Shown here: positions 4,851 to 6,560 of the stretch, piece by piece
Numbering within the stretch: the first letter of the stretch is position 1
Layout of the letters: the number at the start of each line of letters is the position of its first letter
Source of the DNA: an uncultured Chloroflexota bacterium
Lineage (GTDB): Bacteria > Chloroflexota > Dehalococcoidia > SAR202 > UBA11138
Direction: 5' to 3'
NCBI GenBank assembly: GCA_913046025.1
Contig: CAJWRP010000129.1
Location: forward strand, 1-6,560
Length of the DNA stretch: 6,560 bases
The notes under the pieces: generated by a model
The model's database searches: none
The model's input: the letters and a program-made list of their open reading frames with translations, nothing else
Told to the model about the DNA's origin: nothing
Program-made: the position numbers and the translations under genes

Positions 4851-6332
4851 TTATGACCTCATCTGTGGAAACAGGACCACTTCACGAATGGTCTTGTGTC
4901 CTGAATATAGCATAGCTAGCCTATCAATCCCAATGCCCAACCCTCCAGTAGGTGGCATTCCGTGCTCAATCGCTACCAGGAAGTCTTCATCCAGTCGATC
5001 TGTCTCTTCTCCGACGAACTCCGATCGCAAATCCTCCTGGCTTTGGAACCGTGCTCTCTGGTCTATGGGGTCGTTTAGCTCTGTGAAGGCGTTGCACAAC
5101 TCCATGCCCGCCACGAATCCCTCGAACCGCTCCACCAGCATCGGGGTATCCCTCTTGGACTTGGCCAGTGGAGACATTTCCACAGGGTAGTCGATCAGGA
5201 AGCACGGCTGGATTAGGTTGTGCTCTACCTTGGACGAAATGAGCTTGTCTATTAGGCCGGGCCAGCTAATCTGCTGGCCAACGTCTATCCCGATTTCAGA
5301 CATGGCGGACTTCATCGACTCTATAGTTGAGTGATCGAGAAAATCGATGCCGCTATGCTTCTTGATCTCGTCGAGTAGGCTCAAGCGGGGCCACGGAGGT
5401 GTGAAGTCCAATTGGTGACCATCGAACTCAACCTTAGCGGTGCCCAGTACCTGCAAGGCAACCGTGTGGACCATCTCCTCAACCATTCTCATGACATCGT
5501 TGTAATCAGCGAAGGCCTCGTAGCTCTCCATAGTGGTAAACTCCGGGTTGTGAGTCTGGTCCACGCCCTCGTTTCGGAAGATCTTGCCGATTTCGTAGAC
5601 CTTCTCCATGCCCCCAACCACGAGCCTTTTCAGGTGAAGCTCCGTTGCGATGCGCAGGTAAAGGTCTCTGTTAAGTTGGTTGTGGTGCGTGACGAAGGGG
5701 TGGGCCATGCCCCCAGCTGGCACCGGCACAAGAATTGGGGTTTCGACCTCCAAAAAACCTCTGGATGCCATGAACGTCCGTATACCGGTGACGATCTTGC
5801 TGCGCATGATGGCGGTGCGGCGTGCCTCCGGGTTGGCAATCAGATCAAGGTAGCGCTGCCGGTAACGTATCTCAACATCTGCCAGACCGTGCCACTTCTC
5901 CGGCAATGGCCGAATCGCCTTGCAGAGAAGTGTGAACTCCTTGGCTTCCACGGTTACCTCGCCGGTGCGCGTGCGAAAAACGGGACCTCGGACACCAAGC
6001 CAATCGCCGAGATCAAAGTCCTGTAGCAGCTCATAGGTTTCCGTAAGGCCGTTGCGGCGGAAGAGCACCTGTATGCGGCCTTCGCCGTCAAGCAGGTCTC
6101 CAAAGGAGGCGCGCCCCATTCCTCGGAAAGCGACCAGCCGACCGGCTACCGTGATCTCTTCGGTGCGTGCTTCCTCAGGGTTTTCGGCCTCAGCAGACTC
6201 GAACAGGGCAGTGGCTTCCAGGCTTGTGTGGGACCGATCAAACTTGTTGGGGTAGGGGTCTATGCCCTTTTCCCGAAGCCTTTCGAGCTTTTCGCGTCGT
6301 ACTCGTATTAGCTCGTTTTCCGGCTGTGTCAT
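4851..6332 (-). CDS. lysS: Lysyl-tRNA synthetase, class II
   Basis: This complete 493-residue cytoplasmic class II synthetase attaches lysine to tRNA-Lys using ATP. The N-terminal helix reads ENELIRVRREKLERLREKGI, followed by DPYPNKF. The OB-fold anticodon-binding domain occupies about residues 58-137 (ITVAGRLVAFRGMGRASFGD). The catalytic domain starts at YRQRYLDLI (157-165). Motif 1 is the FLEVETPIL region (193-201). Motif 2 is FRNEG (252-256) with HNPEFTTMES (261-270). The lysine/ATP pocket segment ELCNAFTELNDP is at 411-422, and motif 3 GLGIGIDRLAML at 464-475. Length matches the bacterial family. The usual IPGGA after motif 1 reads VPAGGMAHPF, a modest variation. The ATG at 6332 has GAGGAG (6346-6341) 8 bases upstream. 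It follows greA by 30 bp and precedes the 71-aa gene by 6 bp, indicating one operon. Confidence 0.97.
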   Translation of the reverse strand: MTQPENELIRVRREKLERLREKGIDPYPNKFDRSHTSLEATALFESAEAENPEEARTEEITVAGRLVAFRGMGRASFGDLLDGEGRIQVLFRRNGLTETYELLQDFDLGDWLGVRGPVFRTRTGEVTVEAKEFTLLCKAIRPLPEKWHGLADVEIRYRQRYLDLIANPEARRTAIMRSKIVTGIRTFMASRGFLEVETPILVPVPAGGMAHPFVTHHNQLNRDLYLRIATELHLKRLVVGGMEKVYEIGKIFRNEGVDQTHNPEFTTMESYEAFADYNDVMRMVEEMVHTVALQVLGTAKVEFDGHQLDFTPPWPRLSLLDEIKKHSGIDFLDHSTIESMKSAMSEIGIDVGQQISWPGLIDKLISSKVEHNLIQPCFLIDYPVEMSPLAKSKRDTPMLVERFEGFVAGMELCNAFTELNDPIDQRARFQSQEDLRSEFVGEETDRLDEDFLVAIEHGMPPTGGLGIGIDRLAMLYSGHKTIREVVLFPQMRS

Positions 6333-6362
6333 TGGGTTGTCTCCTCGTGTAGTGATAAAGCT

Positions 6363-6560
6363 CTATTTCATCTTTGTGATCTTGAGCTTGATCACCTTGG
6401 AGGGAGTCTTAACCTGCACTACGTCGCCAACTTTATGCCCGAGCAGCGCCTGCCCAATGGGTGATTCGTTGAAGATCTTGCCTTCTAACGGAGAGGCCTC
6501 TGCACTGCCAACAACGATGTAGTTCTGCTTCTTGTGCTGTTCTGTTTCCACGGTGACCGT
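6363..6560 (-). CDS. greA: Transcription elongation factor GreA, C-terminal part (5' end outside window)
   Basis: The last 65 codons of GreA, which rescues backtracked RNA polymerase by stimulating cleavage of the nascent transcript in the secondary channel. Only the C-terminal FKBP-like domain that contacts polymerase is in the window. The hallmark blocks are VGSAEASPLEGKIFNESPIG, then QALLGHKVGDVVQV and the terminal strand VIKLKITKMK. SPxG and ALLGxKxGD are the family signature. The N-terminal coiled coil with the catalytic acidic tip lies beyond position 6560, and the frame is open to the window edge. The stop TAG is at 6365-6363, 30 bp before the lysS ATG. The promoter of this operon is therefore outside the window. 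Confidence 0.94.
   Translation of the reverse strand, partial: TVTVETEQHKKQNYIVVGSAEASPLEGKIFNESPIGQALLGHKVGDVVQVKTPSKVIKLKITKMK

Noticed and set aside
5412..6026. Plus-strand 204-codon open frame
   Set aside because: Antisense shadow within lysS, which is strongly supported by all class II motifs.

Overview
The window looks like an ordinary, mid-G+C bacterial chromosome segment. It carries housekeeping translation genes at both ends and a gene-poor, partly decayed stretch in the middle. Several features suggest a Chloroflexota (Dehalococcoidia/SAR202-like) genome: a long-type IleRS C-terminus, a greA-lysS pair, a GTCATTCCGAGC-type intergenic inverted repeat, and a stand-alone cNMP-binding protein of the GWSAL...YT type. 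This placement rests on pattern memory and no database search was possible, so treat it as tentative.

Layout from left to right. Positions 1-672 (+) are the 3' end of ileS. Positions 673-856 are a spacer holding a stem-loop and a 90-bp imperfect inverted repeat. Positions 857-1879 (+) are a complete aldo/keto reductase. Positions 1957-2298 (+) are a receiver domain that runs straight into the last residues of a histidine kinase, the apparent scar of a deletion that removed most of a two-component pair. Positions 2299-2718 are an open but start-less, His/Gly-rich remnant, closed by a strong intrinsic terminator at 2764-2799. Positions 2800-3118 are an AT-rich leader with a CRP-like palindrome, a promoter, an 8-codon leader ORF and a second intrinsic terminator. 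Positions 3119-3631 (+) encode a cyclic-nucleotide-binding domain protein with no DNA-binding domain.

Right half. Positions 3724-4126 (-) are a frameshifted surface-protein gene: hydrophobic N-terminal anchor, acidic linker, collagen-like Gly-X-Y repeats and a short tail, followed by its own minus-strand terminator (3667-3703). Positions 4356-4541 (+) are a 61-aa hypothetical. Positions 4629-6560 (-) form a likely operon, transcribed right to left: greA (5' end outside the window), lysS, and a 71-aa hypothetical starting 6 bp after the lysS stop.

How the genes work together: ileS, lysS and greA serve translation and transcription elongation and say little about lifestyle. The central region reads as a graveyard of signalling and surface genes (two-component remnant, His-rich remnant, collagen-like pseudogene) around one intact sensor-domain protein. 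I found no convincing new multi-gene system. The items most worth a second look are the receiver/kinase deletion scar, the broken collagen-like gene, and the leader region of the cNMP-domain gene.
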